The notes beneath the pieces were generated by a model that saw only the letters and a program-made list of their open reading frames with translations, did no database searches and was not told the origin of the DNA. The position numbers were made by a program, and so were the translations under genes. Below are positions 62,796 through 64,000 of a stretch of 64,000 nucleotides of DNA, piece after piece (the stretch's first letter is position 1; every line of letters starts with the position of its first letter). The stretch comes from Methanolapillus africanus (GTDB lineage Archaea > Halobacteriota > Methanosarcinia > Methanosarcinales > Methanosarcinaceae): contig NZ_JAWDKD010000020.1 of assembly GCF_032714475.1 (NCBI RefSeq), positions 1 to 64,000 on the forward strand, in the 5' to 3' direction.

Positions 62796-64000
62796 ATGAC
62801 CTCCAAAAGCCTTACACCAATTCTTATTTGCCTGATTTTGGTGGCAACGTTGATCCCGCAGGCTGCATTAGCGGCACCGGCCGGCGTGTATCACACGGTC
62901 ACATTTAATGTCGGGGGCGAAGACCCTTTTACACAACAAGTCCTGAACGAAACCCTCGTTTCTCAGCCGGCCGATCCGGCTGCCGGAGAGGACGGCATTC
63001 CCTTTTTGGGATGGTACGTCATGAACGGCAGCGTTCTTGAGCCCTATAATTTTAAGAAAATCCTGAAAAACGATTTGACTTTAACGGCAAAGTTTTCAGA
63101 CGATCATTATATCCTGCTTTTTGACGACGGCCAAGGCGTTTACTTGGATGCGGTTGAAGTCGCCAAAGGCGATGCATTACCCGTGGAAAACATTCCGGTC
63201 AGAACGGACCTTCCGATTGAAAAAGGCATTGAATATTGGTCTTTGGATTCGGATGACAAGGAAAACACAAAAGTCGACTTCAATGATCTGGACTTTGAGA
63301 ACAATGTTGTCGTTCTCTATCCGATGATTTCCGATAGAAACGTCGCCGTTTTCGTGACAAACGGCACGATCATTGAACCGCAGACCAACTTTGAACCATT
63401 TAAAGTCCTCAAACCGGATGATCCGGTCAGAGTCGGATACAACTTTGCCGGATGGACCGTGGGGCCGGAAAGCGACAGCGGAAGTTTCAACTTTGAAGAT
63501 ACCTATGTGGAAAACGGTACCAAAATTTATGCGCAATGGAGTCCCAAAGACGTCAACTACACGGTCAATTTCTGGAATGAAAAAGAAAATATTTCCGGCA
63601 CACCGGGGCCGAATGACTATGAATTGGTTTACACCGTTGTGGTGGAAAACGGCGCTAAAGCCGGTTCAACAGTGACGTTCCCGATAAATACCGATCCGAG
63701 TCAATGGAGCGAAGCTGATAAATTGTATTTGGCCGGCAATAATAATACGCCGGTCGACCAAACCTTGAACTTTTCCACGATGACTCATTCGGAAAGTAAG
63801 ACAATTTCAGGTTCCGGCGAAACGATCGTCAATGTTTATTACACGCGCAATATTTACAATGTAACATTTGATTTAACCAGAAATAATACAACGAGTACGA
63901 ATCCGAAGCTTCCTGCCGGCGAGATCGTCACAGCAATCTTCCCCAACAGTGCAACAATTTCCGGCAACGGGACGACCACAGGTACATTGCCGGAGGGCAT
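62796..64000 (+). CDS. Secreted InlB B-repeat-type surface protein (partial, runs off right edge)
   Basis: A frame of 401 codons is open from ATG 62796 to the end of the window. A signal peptide (ILICLILVATLIPQAALAAP) is followed by beta-rich modules with the Listeria-Bacteroides (InlB B-repeat) pattern: GYNFAGWTVG followed by NGTKIYAQW, and an earlier version GIPFLGWYVMNGS...LTAKF. Further T/N-rich repeats follow. Such proteins are adhesin-like surface proteins that are abundant in gut methanogens. The C-terminal anchor lies outside the window. Confidence 0.85.
   Translation, partial: MTSKSLTPILICLILVATLIPQAALAAPAGVYHTVTFNVGGEDPFTQQVLNETLVSQPADPAAGEDGIPFLGWYVMNGSVLEPYNFKKILKNDLTLTAKFSDDHYILLFDDGQGVYLDAVEVAKGDALPVENIPVRTDLPIEKGIEYWSLDSDDKENTKVDFNDLDFENNVVVLYPMISDRNVAVFVTNGTIIEPQTNFEPFKVLKPDDPVRVGYNFAGWTVGPESDSGSFNFEDTYVENGTKIYAQWSPKDVNYTVNFWNEKENISGTPGPNDYELVYTVVVENGAKAGSTVTFPINTDPSQWSEADKLYLAGNNNTPVDQTLNFSTMTHSESKTISGSGETIVNVYYTRNIYNVTFDLTRNNTTSTNPKLPAGEIVTAIFPNSATISGNGTTTGTLPEG

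Overview
The window reads as chromosome of a methanogenic archaeon of the Methanosarcinaceae type, possibly a host-associated, AT-rich lineage such as Methanimicrococcus. This is inferred from gene content; no marker phylogeny was run. Archaeal genes include radB, Sec61-beta, aEF-1-beta with its zinc-ribbon partner, trmY, archaeal phosphopantothenate synthetase, an archaeal RecJ-like nuclease, a fused NADP phosphatase/NAD kinase, a PGF-CTERM surface protein, ftsZ, and methanogen-type hydantoinase-like and dihydropteroate-synthase-like proteins. Starts are mixed: many genes have GAGG/GGAG ribosome sites, some start with TTG or GTG, and a few look leaderless.

Layout. 1-8.7 kb: an IS end at the left edge, uvrB, a Bax-inhibitor-like membrane protein, two related secreted proteins, a TPR protein and a secreted DNase-I-fold lipoprotein. 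8.9-17.4 kb: HD hydrolase, CoA biosynthesis, PHP phosphatase, DUF805 protein, an AT-rich islet of unknown genes, pyrE and a class I aldolase. 17.4-18.2 kb: three identical tRNA-Asn genes and one CAU tRNA. 18.3-24.5 kb: a small winged helix, a nucleotidyltransferase, a VOC protein, a PIN/DUF4325 pair and a RecJ-like nuclease. 24.7-34.5 kb: radB (apparent ATA start), mtnA, a nucleotidase, Sec61-beta, an adenosine-type deaminase, aEF-1-beta, a hydantoinase-like protein and an NDP-sugar synthase. 35-48 kb: tRNA-Leu, a folate cyclo-ligase, ftsZ, a DHPS-like protein, an orphan IorA-like TPP enzyme, a HEPN-like protein with a long basic tail, Ppx and trmY. 48.4-64 kb: cell-surface genes (two beta-propeller paralogues, a 1317-residue Ig-like repeat protein, the start of an InlB-type repeat protein) plus a PPP phosphatase and NAD kinase.

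The most unusual content is not coding. Seven large composite elements and two partial ones (about 75-830 bp) lie between genes. Full copies have terminal hairpins built on CAGACGC/GCGTCTG, flanked by AAGCAAACCATCCCG and its reverse complement, enclosing tandem 34-bp or 45-bp repeats. Outside these sit a GC-rich motif (core GCGCGCGTTATGGCGACAC) and often a second double-hairpin module. Arm sequences vary between copies while pairing is kept, so structure seems to be what is conserved. The GC-rich motif also occurs alone at least five times. I recognise no described family and consider this the strongest candidate for an undescribed element.

Functional links: mtnA, the deaminase and the nucleotidase could serve S-adenosylmethionine by-product and nucleotide salvage. 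RadB, the RecJ-like nuclease and UvrB serve DNA repair. The propeller, Ig-like, InlB-type and PGF-CTERM proteins suggest an elaborate surface.
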